Assembly: GCA_049487715.1 (NCBI GenBank)
Contig: CP150548.1
Coordinates: 1,208,377 to 1,272,376 of the forward strand
Length of the DNA stretch: 64,000 nucleotides
Direction: 5' to 3'
Source of the DNA: Pycnococcus provasolii
Lineage: Eukaryota > Chlorophyta > Pseudoscourfieldiophyceae > Pseudoscourfieldiales
The notes below the pieces were generated by a model. It saw only the letters and a program-made list of their open reading frames with translations, was not told the DNA's origin and did not search any database. Positions within the stretch are counted from its first letter, which is position 1. Every line of letters begins with the position of its first letter. The position numbers and the translations under genes are program-made. Below are positions 38,015 to 48,225 of this stretch, one piece after another.

Positions 38015-38399
38015 TGCTGCTGCTGCTGTTGCTGTTGCTGTTGTTGTGCGTGTTACTTCTTGCCGCGTTGGTCGCCGTGTACCTAGCGTAGACGTGCACG
38101 CCCGTGGACAGTCTTCGTGCGTGCAGCGCCATATGTACGTGTGCGAGGTGTTGGGAGTGAGGGGAAGGGGAGAGGGAAGGGGGAGGAAGGGGAGGAGGGT
38201 TTGTTATCGGCTCCGGATTCGGCCTAACCCTTCCCCTTTCCGCTTCCCCTCCGGACTCCACGCGACCTCGTAGCACCTCCTGCTTCAGGGGATCCCACGT
38301 TGAACTGACTGCCTGGTCCCTTCTTCGCCTCCCCTCCTTTGCTTCGGATCGTCCCGTTCTAGGTCACCGACGGGATTATTCGCTGTGCTCTGCGTCACC
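38015..38399. other. Divergent promoter region
   Basis: This is the upstream DNA shared by the Cu-ATPase and DNAJC3-like genes. It contains GTTGCTGTTGCTG repeats at 38025-38045, a GGGAAGGGGAGAGGG tract near 38160-38200 and CCTAACCC near 38223. No other gene is seen. Confidence 0.5.
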
Positions 38400-40018
38400 A
38401 TGACAATACGCCTTGCAAGAGTATGGCCAGCCGTCCTTGTCCTGCTCATAGCGCGAACAGCGGCGCAGCAGCAGCAGCAGCGGCCGGCGGCGGCGGCGGC
38501 GGCGGCGCGTGCGACGCAGCGGGCGACGCAGGAACGGGGGCATGCGCTGCTCCGGGGCAGAGGGGGTTGGACGCAGCCAGCGCGATCAAGGCGGGCGACG
38601 CGGCGATGGCGGAGCAGAGATACCTGGCTGCCGCGGGACACTACGGCAAGGCTGTGTCATTGGCGCCGTCGGATCCTGTGGGACACGCAAAGCGCGCGAC
38701 GGCGCTCGTCGCGCAGGGAAAGCCCTTCGACGCGCTCAGGGACCTCGACGCCGCCGTGCTGGCGGACGTCAGCGGTCGTGCCGGCTCGAGGCTTTCGCGC
38801 GCGCGCATACGCCGGATGGTTTGCCACTTTGACGGCGCCCTGGAGGATGTCAACAAGGTGCTGGAGGCGAAGGAGGACAACGGAGCGGCGCACGCAGAGC
38901 TGTCAACGCTGCTGGATGCGCGCAAGGCACTCGGACTCGCGCAGATTGCGCACGCCTCCAACGATCGCGAGAGCTTCAGGAGGCACATAGACAAGGTGCT
39001 AGAAAAGTGCAACTCGTGCGCGGCGGCGCGTCTGCTTCTTGCGGAGTCGATGCTGCGTGCCGGCGACGCGGACACCGCGGTGGCTGAGTGCGGCACGCTG
39101 CTCAAGGCGAACGCCAAGGATCTCGACGCGCTCCTGCTGCGCGGCCTCGCGTACTACGTGAGCGGCAAGGTGGACACCTGCCTCAAGCACATGCGCGAGG
39201 GGTTGAAGTACGACCCGGAACACAAGGGTCTCAAGGCTGCGTACAGGCGCTACAAGAATGTTGACAAGGCGATGTCGAACGGCAACGCCGCCGCGGCGGA
39301 GAATCGGCAGGCGGACGCCGCAGCTTCGTTCGAGAAGGCGATTGCGGAGATGCAGAAGGCGGCGAACTCGAAGGACGGCGGGATACAGATCAACTATGTG
39401 CCACGCTCGCTCGCATCGGCGGCACATCTCGGCGCGTGCAAGGCGCATAGGCGGCTGGGCCAGGCTGAGAAAGCGGTGACGGCTTGCAACAGCGCCATCG
39501 AAGCTTCGGGGAATGGTGGCACCGCAGAGATGCTCGTCGAGCGCGCCGAGGCGTTTGTGCTGCAAGAGGCGTGGGAACGCGCGATGCACGACGCGCAGGT
39601 TGCGCACCAAAAGGACCAGGGCTCCGGCGCGGGCGAGCTGTACCAGCGCGTGCAGCGCATGAAGCAGATGGCTGGCCGTGTCGACTACTACAAGGTGCTG
39701 GGCTTGCATCGCGGCGCCTCGGATCGCGAAATCAAGCGCGCGTACAAGCAGCTCGCGCTCAAGTGGCATCCGGACAAGAACCCGGACAATCCTGAGGCTG
39801 CCGAGAAGGAGTTCCAGAAGGTGGCGGGAGCTTACGAGATTTTGAGCGACCCGGAGAAGAAGGCTCGCTTCGACCGCGGCGAGGATCCAAACGAGCAGAA
39901 TGGCGGCGGCGGCGGCGGTGGAGGTGGATTTCATCACCCGTTCGGCCAACACTTCGGCCATCACCATCACCACCACCACGGCGGTCGCCAACGAACGTTC
40001 ACCTTCCGGTTTGGTTGA
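38400..40018 (+). CDS. DNAJC3: DNAJC3/P58IPK-like ER co-chaperone (TPR + J domain), one frame break
   Basis: The main frame (first ATG 38423, 531 residues to 40018) has TPR repeats from [19 protein letters not shown] onward (about seven). A J domain follows near the end: [36 protein letters not shown] with the HPD triad. It ends in a Gly run and a His-rich tail ([19 protein letters not shown]), as in P58IPK, which binds unfolded clients in the ER lumen and recruits BiP. A lumenal protein needs a signal peptide. A very good one ([23 protein letters not shown]) starts at 38400 in a different frame. The two frames must join in the GGC/GCA repeat near 38462-38510, so I annotate one gene. Confidence 0.85.
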
Positions 40019-40066
40019 TGCGCGCCTTAATTTAACCTCAAATTAAATGAGTTAACATAATACATT

Positions 40067-40911
40067 TTACTCAACGGTATTTGGCGTGGCTGGCTCGGTC
40101 GAGTGAACTGCGCACGAACTTGCACCGCCGGAGACTGGTTCTGGGGTCACCCGGCCCCCCAGCCGCCGTACCTCTTGTGTGCCCGTGCGAGAAAGGTTCG
40201 TCATCCGTGCATCCCTGAGAGCTTGGATAAACTCCGTGTACTGGATGGACCCATCGTTGTTGGCGTCCATGATACCGAAGAACTGGTCGCACTCTGCCTC
40301 CGTCAGGCACTCGCCGAGCTCGCACATGACACCCTTAAACTCTTCGCTGCTTATGACGCCGTTCCCGTCTCGGTCGAAGAACTGGAACGCCTTGCTGAGT
40401 AGCTGTTCCTCCTCATCCTCACTTCCAACGGACTTGCTCCATACGTGCAGAAAGTCGTTGTAGTCGTACCGCTCATCCTCCGGGTTGAATTTCGCCTCGA
40501 TAAGTCTTTGCGCCATGGTCTTCTCCGAATTCTCCTCTTCGGAACCGCGGAAGAGTTCCTCAAGCTGCGCCGCGAGCTCGGAGTCGGTTGGATTTTGTCC
40601 CACCGCGCGAAGCAGTGCCTTAAGTTCCTGATACGAGAAACCGTCCTTGTCCACCTTTAGCTGGGAGAGCAGCTGTTCGGCACGTTCTGTTGATTATTTA
40701 CAGTGCGTGCATGAGTTTGAGTTTGTGAGTTTGTGTTTATTAGCTTGCAAGCGCGCTGGGAAGGTAAACACGCAGAGTGTATTCGTTGCGTGCACGTACT
40801 CAGGTGGTCGTTTGTGAATCCCGCCGCGGTCGGGTCGAAGACTCGCTTTTTCTTCTTCGGAGCCTGCTTCTTTCCTCTGTTGTAGTTCCGGAAGCGCATG
40901 AACACGCTCAT
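40067..40911 (-). CDS. EF-hand calcium-binding protein (two exons)
   Basis: Proposed exons on the minus strand are 40911-40800 and 40686-40067, with a 113-bp intron (GTACGT..CAACAG) and an exact codon join (CTG-A/AA-CGT). The protein has 243 residues. A basic start (MSVFMRFRNYNRGKKQAPKKKKR) leads into NDHLKRAEQLLSQLKV, then KDGFSYQELKALLRAVG. The second half has two canonical loops: DRDGNGVISSEEF and DANNDGSIQYTEF, each with Asp at 1, 3 and 5 and Glu at 12. The tail is Ser/Thr/Pro-rich. It resembles calmodulin or calcineurin-B-like sensors; the target is unknown. Confidence 0.82.
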
Positions 40912-41577
40912 GGTGCGGACGTCGTTGTCTTACTAAGGGCGTGTTGTGCTGTGCTGTGCTGTGCTGTGCTGTGGCGGTGTGAGTTGAGAGGCGTGTGCCG
41001 GTGTGCGCAGTGCGGGTAAAGGGGCGAGCGTACGGGGACGGGGAGAGAGAGTGGAGGGGAGAGGAGAGGAAATTGAGTGGAGTTCCTCCAGAGTGCAGAG
41101 GGCAGAGTACCCCGCTATGATCGGGATGCACTGTACCACTATGTAGTCTCAGGTTAAGGTTAGTCTATGCACGAAGACTCTCGGGTCCATGTCGTGCAAA
41201 CTGCAGGGCAGACACCTGGACGCCTTGGCGGGGCTCTCTCCCTTTTACCTCCCTCTCTCCAGGCTTCTACCAGTCCAGCAAGTCACCTCGCAGGTCCATC
41301 CTCCCACAACCCGACAACCGGCCCCTCCACCGGCCCCTCGCAGCGGCAACAGGCCAACAGTCACACGCTTGCACCAGGCACCTGGCACCTTGGGAGAGGT
41401 TGGCATGACAACGAGGGCCAACGCCATGACAAGAGGACACGCCGAAATCCCCATGGCACAAGCAGTGGATCCCCAAACTGCATGCGTTCTGTATGCAACC
41501 CCCCCACACGTTTGTATTTCCGACGCGGAAGTCAAACGTCCCGTGCAAGGCGCGCGTCGCACTCACTTACTTGACAA
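40912..41577. other. Intergenic region with a GTGCT pentamer repeat
   Basis: No gene is supported here. Overlapping ORFs near 41167-41670 are Pro/Ser/His-rich with no family pattern. A (GTGCT)n tract lies at about 40944-40973, near the start of the EF-hand gene. A purine-rich GGGGAGAGAGAG stretch follows at 41038-41070. Confidence 0.5.
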
Positions 41578-41856
41578 ATGGTGGAGCTCGACGAGGCGAC
41601 TATCCTGCTCATCACGTGCGTCGTTGTCGTATTCGGAACGCCAATTATACTCAAGTCGTTCCACATGATCAAGAACGTCATCAACGCAGACCCAGAAGAG
41701 GCAAAACAAAGAGGTGGGAAAAGAAAAAAACAAATAATAGAAGACGAGTGGGACTTCGAGGCGGAACTTGCCGAGGAGCTTGGAATTAAGCGAGACGAGG
41801 AAGAGGATGATCCGAAGAAGAAAAGGAAGAAGAAGAGGAGAGGAGGAGATGGCTGA
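41578..41856 (+). CDS. Small membrane-anchored protein with basic/acidic tail
   Basis: The frame gives 92 residues. One hydrophobic helix near the N-terminus (TILLITCVVVVFGTPIILKSF) is followed by a charged cytosolic-type tail with KQRGGKRKKQ, the acidic IIEDEWDFEAELAEELGIKRDEEEDD and a final Lys/Arg cluster (KKKRKKKRRGGDG). This looks like a type III or tail-type ER or Golgi protein. I do not recognise the family. It is convergent with the gene at 41970. Confidence 0.55.
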   Translation: MVELDEATILLITCVVVVFGTPIILKSFHMIKNVINADPEEAKQRGGKRKKQIIEDEWDFEAELAEELGIKRDEEEDDPKKKRKKKRRGGDG

Positions 41857-41969
41857 ATGGACGTCTTGCTTCATCATACGCTGTATCCCGTATCGTGTAA
41901 CTTTAAAGTCTTGTAAATGTATGTGTATTTTGTACAAATTCTGCTTACAACCTTCGACGTTGTTGTTCT

Positions 41970-42431
41970 TCAAAGTGCGCCCCAACGGCGTTCTCTCTCC
42001 GCAGCCTCGGCGCTATCAGCCGTTCCCACAAGCTCCGTCGCCGTTTGCAGAGCGCGCAGTCGCGCCGGCCCCACCGCAGAAGCCGCGTCCCCTCTCGTGA
42101 CGCGCCAAGCTTTCGCCTGTTCGCTTTCCGTCGCTCCCGCCACCTCCGCGCCCCGCGCATTGCACAGCGTACCGTCAGGCAGCGCGAAGAGCGTACGCGC
42201 CGCCCCGTGCGTGCCCGCGGCTGCTGCCGCCGCCGCCCCTGTGGCCGCGGCCGCGGCTCTCACGCGCGGCTGCACTGACTTGACGTTGGCGACTCGCTTG
42301 CCTCCGACGTTGGAGACGGTGACTCTGTCCGCGACGAGCGTGGTGAGGCTTGCGTGAAAGTCCGCGGCGTCCGCAGGCAGTGCGCGGTACTCCCGCTTCG
42401 CCGCGTGTTCGCCGTGCGCGTTGCTCGTCAT
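41970..42431 (-). CDS. Unknown Ala-rich small protein
   Basis: The frame gives 153 residues and I do not recognise it. KREYRALPADAADFHASLTTLVADRVTVSNVGGKRVANVKSV looks like a folded N-terminal domain. An Ala run follows, then TLFALPDGTLCNARGAEVAGATESEQAKAWRVTRGD. The C-terminus is helical (LRALQTATELVGTADSAEAAERERRW). No signal peptide is seen. It lies head-to-head with organellar IleRS; the shared 286-bp region has telomere-like repeats. Confidence 0.5.
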   Translation of the reverse strand: MTSNAHGEHAAKREYRALPADAADFHASLTTLVADRVTVSNVGGKRVANVKSVQPRVRAAAAATGAAAAAAAGTHGAARTLFALPDGTLCNARGAEVAGATESEQAKAWRVTRGDAASAVGPARLRALQTATELVGTADSAEAAERERRWGAL

Positions 42432-42484
42432 GGGACCGCGAGTGGCGTGGTTGGTGAAGCGCGACGGGCGAGGGGTGGTAGGGT

Positions 42485-42541
42485 GGTAGGGTTAGGGTTA
42501 GGGTTAGTAATCTTAGCCTTCCAGGGTTAGGGTGTAGGGTT
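42485..42541 (+). repeat. Telomere-like repeats in a divergent promoter
   Basis: GGTAGGGTTAGGGTTAGGG is followed by GTTAG, then AGGGTTAGGGTGTAGGGTTA at 42523-42542. It lies between the genes at 41970 and 42718. It could be an interstitial telomere remnant or a telo-box-like promoter element of a translation gene. Confidence 0.75.
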
Positions 42542-42717
42542 ACTGCCGGGGATTGTGAGGTTCGTTTCGACCACACACGGACCGGTTGGCGTGTTATCCA
42601 CCACAAAGAGGAGGGAGGGAGGACCCCTCCGTCAGGTCCCTCCGTCCCCTCCCCCTCCTCCGTCCCTCCTCCTCCGTCCCTCCCGTCGAAGCATTTTCCA
42701 ACAACAGCCCGACGGCC

Positions 42718-45700
42718 ATGATGCTCGCGGCGAACAGACACATCAAACACACCTCAGTCTCGCACTCTGCAGGATGGAGAAGGAACGTAGCGGTGCCGGG
42801 ACGAGGATTCGCCGCAGCGGCAGCCGCGCAGCAGAAGCAGAACCAAAAGCAGAAGAAGAAGAAGGAGGTGTCGCCGTACAAGGATACCATCTTGCTGCCC
42901 ACGACGTCGTTCCAGCTGCGAGGGAACAGCCCCGTCAGAGAGCCGCAGATTCACAAGCAGTGGGAAGAGCGACGCATCTACGAGAGACTTGCCATCGAGC
43001 GCAAGGATGCTCCCACCTTCACGCTGCACGACGGACCGCCGTATGCAAACGGAAGCCTTCACATGGGACACGCGCTCAACAAGGTGCTCAAGGACTTCAT
43101 CAACAGGTACCACCTCCTGCAGGGAAAGCGTGCGCGGTATGTGCCAGGATGGGACACGCACGGACTTCCCATCGAGCTGAAGGTGCTGCAGGACATGAAG
43201 CCGGAGGAGCGTGCCAAGCTCACGTCCATCAAGCTGCGCGAAAAGGCGCGCAAGTTTGCGCTCAAGACGGTGGACGCGCAGCGCGATCAGTTCAAGAGGT
43301 TTGGCATCTGGGCGGACTGGGACGCGCCGTACCTCACGCTCGACAAGGCGTACGAGGCGGGGCAGATGGAGGTGTTCATGCAGATGGTGCTGAACGGCCA
43401 CATCTACCGAGGATTCAAGCCCGTGCACTGGTCGCCGTCCAGCAAGACGGCGCTCGCCGAGGCGGAGCTCGAGTACCCCGAGGGCCACACGAGCCGCAGC
43501 GTGTACGTCGCGTTCCCTGCCGTTGAGCTGAACGAGTCGCTTCCCTCGGAGGTGCGCGACGTTGCGAACGAGCTTGCCTTTGTTGTGTGGACCACAACTC
43601 CGTGGACGATGCCAGGCAACGCCGGCGTGGCTGTGAACGGCGACCTTACCTACGCCGTGCTCGACTGCGGCGAGTCGTTCAGCGGATGCAGCAGCCGCTA
43701 CCTGGTCGTCGCGCAGGATCTCGTCGACGAGCTCGTGCCTAAGCTGGGCATCGACGCCGAGGTGGTTCGCGTCGTGGCGGCTGTTCCCGGAAGCTCTTTC
43801 GCGGGAAGCACGTACGCCCACCCGATGTACACGAGCGAGCGAGGCGCCTCAGCGGCGTCGGCTGCACCGAAGGGCAGCCGCCCCGTGATCTCTCCCGTGG
43901 TCGTCGGTGGCGACTACATCACCACGGAGAGCGGCACGGGTCTCGTGCACACCGCGCCGGGGCACGGACAGGAGGACTACCTCGTTGGCATGCGCGAGGG
44001 ACTTCCGATGATTAGCCCCGTGGACGACGAGGGCAAGTTCACCGCCGACTGCGAGGATGGAGAGCTCGTGGGACTGAGCGTGCTGAAGGAGGGTAACGAG
44101 GCATGCATCGCGAAGCTAAGCGATGCGAAGGCGCTCCTGCTCGAGGAGAGCTACGCGCACAAGTACCCGTACGACTGGCGCACGAAGAAACCAACCATTT
44201 TCCGCGCCACGCAGCAGTGGTTTGCGAGCGTGGAAGGCTTCCGACCACAGGCGCTCGACGCGATTGACACCGTGCAGTGGATGCCCGCGGCGGGAGAGAA
44301 GCGCATCCGGAGCATGACGGAGGGTCGAAGCGACTGGTGCATTTCGCGGCAGCGAATCTGGGGCGTGCCCATTCCAGTCTTCTACAAAAAGGACAACCCA
44401 TCCGAGACGCTCATGGATGAGGAGAGCATGCGGCACATAATCTCCGTCATCTCAGAACGCGGCACAGACGCGTGGTTTTACCTGCCCGTGGAGGATCTGC
44501 TGCCACCCAGCCGGCGCGGTGAGGCTGACCAGTGGGAAAGGGGAACGGATACAATGGACGTTTGGTTCGACTCGGGCAGCAGCTGGAACGGCGTTCTGCA
44601 GGCTAGGAGAAAGAGCGGCGAGATGGAGGAGCTATCGTATCCTGCGGATCTTTACCTGGAGGGTTCCGACCAGCACCGAGGCTGGTTCCAGAGCAGCCTG
44701 CTCACGTCCGTGGCATCGAACGGCATGGCGCCGTACAAGGCTGTGCTAACGCACGGCTTTGTGCTTGACGAAAAGGGCTTCAAAATGTCCAAGTCGCTCG
44801 GCAATGTCGTTGATCCGCTCGAGGTCATTAACGGAGGAAAGGATGCAAAGAAAAATCCCCCATACGGTGCGGACGTTCTTCGCCTGTGGGTGAGCAGCGT
44901 CGACTACACCGGCGACGTGCTCATTGGCGATAACGTGATCAAGCAGACGAGCGAGTTCTACCGCAAGCTTCGAGGCATGCTTCGCTTCTTGATAGGCAAC
45001 CTCGACGACTTCACGGCGTCGGATGCCGCGTCAATCGATGTCGAATCGCTGCCGGGCATTGACAGGTACCTGCTGCAGCGATGCGCGAAATTCATGCAGG
45101 AGGCTGAGTCGGCGTACGAGTCGTACCAGTTCAGCCGCATGTACTCCGAGCTTCAGATTCTCGTGAGCGAGCTGAGCTCGTTCTTCTTCGACGTCTCGAA
45201 AGACCGCCTCTACATTCAGGCGAAGGGTGGCGAAAGCCGTCGCGCGTGTCAGCGTGCACTGTACGGCGTGCTGCAGTGCATGCTTCCCGTGCTTGCACCG
45301 ATCGCACCGCACATGACGGAGGATGCCTACGCCGCGTCGCAGCTGGCGCAGGTGGACGGTGCACCCGACTCGATATTCGCTCTTGGTTGGTTTGGCGAAC
45401 ATTCCGCATGGCGATCGCTTCTGACTGCCGAGGAGGAAGCTCGGTGGGCAAGTGTCCTTCAGCTCCGCGACGCCGCCAATAAGGGCATCGAGGACATGCG
45501 CAACGCCAAGGCTGTCGGTGCAAGCCTCGAGTCGCAGGTACTCATCGCAATCCGCGGCGGGGACGGCGTGAGCACGGAGTCAGCCGAGGTGCTGCGTGCT
45601 CTTTGCTGCGACGGTGCACAGGGAACGTCGCCGGATGCGCTGCGGTACGTATTCCTTGCAAGCCAGGTGCGCGTGGTTGAGGGTGTCGACGAGCTCGAGG

Positions 45701-45927
45701 GCCTCGTTGAGGCTGGCACCAAGCCCGTTGTCGTTGAGACGGAGGCATTTGGCGAGGTGGTCGTTGGTGTGGCCAAGGCTGAGGGCGCGAAGTGCTCGCG
45801 CTGCTGGAACTACTCAGGCCGCGTGGGGAGCGATCCAAATCACCCTGATTTGTGCGAGAGGTGCGCGCCGGTCGTGGTGGAAGAATTCGGCATGCAGGCA
45901 GCACCAAAAACACCAGTGAGCGTGTAA
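42718..45927 (+). CDS. Isoleucyl-tRNA synthetase, organellar (bacterial type)
   Basis: The frame gives 1069 residues. The first ~50 are a targeting leader (WRRNVAVPGRGFAAAAAAQQKQ plus a Lys run). Catalytic motifs are GSLHMGHALNKVLKDFINRY (HIGH) near residue 115 and KMSKSLGNVV (KMSKS). The editing (CP1) domain has VVWTTTPWTMPGNAGVAV and GTGLVHTAPGHGQEDY. The zinc ribbon at the end (KCSRCWNYSGRVG ... LCERC) marks the bacterial/organellar type. It charges tRNA-Ile in plastids and/or mitochondria. The first ATG after the Pro/Arg-rich upstream part was chosen. Confidence 0.96.
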   Translation: MMLAANRHIKHTSVSHSAGWRRNVAVPGRGFAAAAAAQQKQNQKQKKKKEVSPYKDTILLPTTSFQLRGNSPVREPQIHKQWEERRIYERLAIERKDAPTFTLHDGPPYANGSLHMGHALNKVLKDFINRYHLLQGKRARYVPGWDTHGLPIELKVLQDMKPEERAKLTSIKLREKARKFALKTVDAQRDQFKRFGIWADWDAPYLTLDKAYEAGQMEVFMQMVLNGHIYRGFKPVHWSPSSKTALAEAELEYPEGHTSRSVYVAFPAVELNESLPSEVRDVANELAFVVWTTTPWTMPGNAGVAVNGDLTYAVLDCGESFSGCSSRYLVVAQDLVDELVPKLGIDAEVVRVVAAVPGSSFAGSTYAHPMYTSERGASAASAAPKGSRPVISPVVVGGDYITTESGTGLVHTAPGHGQEDYLVGMREGLPMISPVDDEGKFTADCEDGELVGLSVLKEGNEACIAKLSDAKALLLEESYAHKYPYDWRTKKPTIFRATQQWFASVEGFRPQALDAIDTVQWMPAAGEKRIRSMTEGRSDWCISRQRIWGVPIPVFYKKDNPSETLMDEESMRHIISVISERGTDAWFYLPVEDLLPPSRRGEADQWERGTDTMDVWFDSGSSWNGVLQARRKSGEMEELSYPADLYLEGSDQHRGWFQSSLLTSVASNGMAPYKAVLTHGFVLDEKGFKMSKSLGNVVDPLEVINGGKDAKKNPPYGADVLRLWVSSVDYTGDVLIGDNVIKQTSEFYRKLRGMLRFLIGNLDDFTASDAASIDVESLPGIDRYLLQRCAKFMQEAESAYESYQFSRMYSELQILVSELSSFFFDVSKDRLYIQAKGGESRRACQRALYGVLQCMLPVLAPIAPHMTEDAYAASQLAQVDGAPDSIFALGWFGEHSAWRSLLTAEEEARWASVLQLRDAANKGIEDMRNAKAVGASLESQVLIAIRGGDGVSTESAEVLRALCCDGAQGTSPDALRYVFLASQVRVVEGVDELEGLVEAGTKPVVVETEAFGEVVVGVAKAEGAKCSRCWNYSGRVGSDPNHPDLCERCAPVVVEEFGMQAAPKTPVSV

Positions 45928-46010
45928 CGTCTTTCTCTTTCTTTGTGTCCGTTGGTTCCTTGAAAAACAAAAAAGAATAAGTTAGTGTATGATATGCTGT
46001 ACATATTGAG

Positions 46011-47900
46011 TTACAATTGCGTTTCTGTAGTTTGGCTTTGTTTTTTGGCTGGTCGTCCACGTTTTTTGGCTGGTCCTTTTTTCAACCGTTTTTTGGCTGG
46101 TCGTCCACGTTTTTGACTCGACATACCAAGGACGCGTCCCACCTCATTCAGGCCGCCGAGCTTCCTCACGTCATACCTGAATTTCGCACCGCGTTTCCCC
46201 GCAGCCTTCGTCTCCAGAATCGTGGGGATCCTCTCTGCGCCAGTATCAGCGATAAAACGTCGCACACGTTCCCATCGCTCCTCCACGGTGTTAACTTTCT
46301 TGTACGACCTACGCGTCATCTTGAGTACACGCCTGACCTGCAGTGGACCCCCAAGCTCCTTAATGTCGCGCGCAACTTCCTCATGCCCAGCCTCGATAAG
46401 TTGCGCCATCGTGGGAAACTTTTCCATGCCGTTGGCGTACATGAAGCTTCTCACGCGCTGCCACTTCAGGCGAACCGCCTCCTCAAAATCCATAGTTTCG
46501 AGCCAATCACCAATCATCTTGCGAAATCCACCGTGCATCGCGCTCGCCTCGTGAAACATATTGCGCATTCCCGCACCACGAATCCTCACATCCGTGTCCA
46601 ATACCAACGCCTCCTCCTCCCATCGGTCGCCTCGTCCATGGGTCGCGCGTCGGTGACGAGCCTGATATGCATGCCATGTCTCCACGACGCACTTTACATC
46701 TTGCATGTCCACGTACTGTTCATGCGTAGCGACGTACTCGTCGTCGAAGACAACTAGCGGATGCTCACCCGGAAAGCCACATTCAAGCTGCTGTGACTGT
46801 TGCTGCTGGTATCCGACATCGTGCGCGTCACTCGACGACGAAGATTTGACATTCGCAGCGTCACCACCGTCTCTGCGGGAACGGAAGCGATGCAACAGGT
46901 AGGCGGGCGGAGCGGCATGCATGCCATCGCCAACGAACATACTTGCGTGCTTCACGGCGTATTCCGGCGCAACCTCCAAGAACCCGCGCGGAAGTCGAGG
47001 TCGGGAGAGAGCACCGTCGAGTGCCGAGTGCATTGGCTCACCGCGGTACGACCGTGGCAGTAAGCAGAGCGTGTCGATCAGCTCCGCGCAGCCTTGCACT
47101 GTGCGAACGAGCTTGCCATAGTCGACACTCTGCAGCACGTTGTCAGCATCAAGCACGCTGCATTCGTCGTTGTGCACATTATCTGCGCACACTTCTTTAG
47201 GCGGCAGCTGTGGAGGGGGCACTTCATCCCACGACACGCCCGCGATCCAACCACTCACGAGAAGGCCCGTATTTGGTATGAGGCTTTTCATCTGCGAGTC
47301 GCTCCAAACGACGTCCGAAGGTTGTTGACGCTCACGCGGTAGTGCGGGCAGGAACGCCTCGAGCTCCCAGACGCGCTCAATCAGTGGGCCACGCACGCTG
47401 GACTCCATCGCGTTTTCGTCAATGTGTGCGAAGTCACGGCTCATCTCTCCGTAGCTTGCGGCGCTGTTCGTCACGACGATCAAGTCAAAGTCTTTTGCGA
47501 CTCTCGAAATGTGCGTCGGCGTTCCGTCACGCTCGTTCACGCTCGCGCCGAGCAGGCTGGCAACTTGTGCGACAAGCTTAGGCCTCGGGTCGGGTTCGAA
47601 CTGCCTGGCGGTCGCTGCCGACTTGACGTCGAAGGCTCCCGCGAGACCTCGTCGTTCCGCGAAAGCGACGAAGATGGACGACGCGAGCAGGCTCCAGAAG
47701 TCGTTTTGCTCGTCCACAAAGATGATTGACAGCGCCTGCGAGCTCCTTGTGTGCGGGTCGCCGAGAGTGTACACCGACTTCTCGCCCGTGTCACGGTCGT
47801 GCGCCGTGCAGTATCTTCTCCTTCCCGTCCTCCTTGCTCGCGGCGTCGTTCTGTGTGCGCCTGTGCCTCTGGCGTGCGCGACTCGTTGCGTCGCCCCCAT
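46011..47900 (-). CDS. Low-Mr tyrosine-phosphatase-like domain fused to two MPT/HGG-type repeats and AT-hooks
   Basis: The frame gives 629 residues. Residues ~50-150 align with low-molecular-weight protein tyrosine phosphatase: LSIIFVDEQNDFWSLLASSIF, FDVKSAATARQ, EPDPRPKLV and AKDFDLIVVTN. The catalytic C-x-G-N-x-C-R-S loop, however, reads DEQNDFWS: Cys and Arg are gone. A Ser/Gln-rich linker follows. Then come two related ~55-residue units (WQRVRSFMYANGMEKFPTMAQL...IKELGGPLQVRRVLKM; WERVRRFIADTGAERIPTILET...VRKLGGLNEVGRVLGM) of the sort found in plant/algal organelle proteins. It ends in three K-RGRP-AK-like AT-hook/basic repeats. A pseudophosphatase acting on DNA or in an organelle nucleoid is possible. 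Confidence 0.65.
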   Translation of the reverse strand: MGATQRVAHARGTGAHRTTPRARRTGRRRYCTAHDRDTGEKSVYTLGDPHTRSSQALSIIFVDEQNDFWSLLASSIFVAFAERRGLAGAFDVKSAATARQFEPDPRPKLVAQVASLLGASVNERDGTPTHISRVAKDFDLIVVTNSAASYGEMSRDFAHIDENAMESSVRGPLIERVWELEAFLPALPRERQQPSDVVWSDSQMKSLIPNTGLLVSGWIAGVSWDEVPPPQLPPKEVCADNVHNDECSVLDADNVLQSVDYGKLVRTVQGCAELIDTLCLLPRSYRGEPMHSALDGALSRPRLPRGFLEVAPEYAVKHASMFVGDGMHAAPPAYLLHRFRSRRDGGDAANVKSSSSSDAHDVGYQQQQSQQLECGFPGEHPLVVFDDEYVATHEQYVDMQDVKCVVETWHAYQARHRRATHGRGDRWEEEALVLDTDVRIRGAGMRNMFHEASAMHGGFRKMIGDWLETMDFEEAVRLKWQRVRSFMYANGMEKFPTMAQLIEAGHEEVARDIKELGGPLQVRRVLKMTRRSYKKVNTVEERWERVRRFIADTGAERIPTILETKAAGKRGAKFRYDVRKLGGLNEVGRVLGMSSQKRGRPAKKRLKKGPAKKRGRPAKKQSQTTETQL

Positions 47901-48225
47901 GGGAGGGCGAAGGGCGGAGGGCAAGAGGGCGTGTGATGGTGGGACCGGCCCTCCCCTCCCAGCCTCTCGTTCGGGTTCTGATCCGGAAGTCCGGATTTCT
48001 CCGCCGACGCCTCCCCGATCGTCCCCGACCCCTCCACAGCGCCCGCCCTCGTCCCAACACCAGCGCCGATTCCCAACGCATCGGGAGCGCATCGCGTTGT
48101 CGATGCGTGTCGCTGGACGGGGTGTCGCGACACCTCAACCGTGTCACAGACACAACAGGGGCAACTCCCTATACACACCCGCTGCTTGCGTGCGACGAGG
48201 GGAGCGAGCCAGACGGCTACCAGCC
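47901..48225. other. Divergent promoter region
   Basis: This is DNA between the phosphatase-like fusion gene and the CofD-like gene. Both frames stay open into it, so a longer leader for either protein (for example an ATG at 48103 for CofD-like) is possible. No other gene is seen. Confidence 0.45.

Noticed and set aside
41167-41668. ORFs of 135-159 codons before the small membrane protein
   Set aside because: Pro/Ser/His-rich with overlapping frames on both strands and no conserved pattern; one runs into the real gene out of frame.
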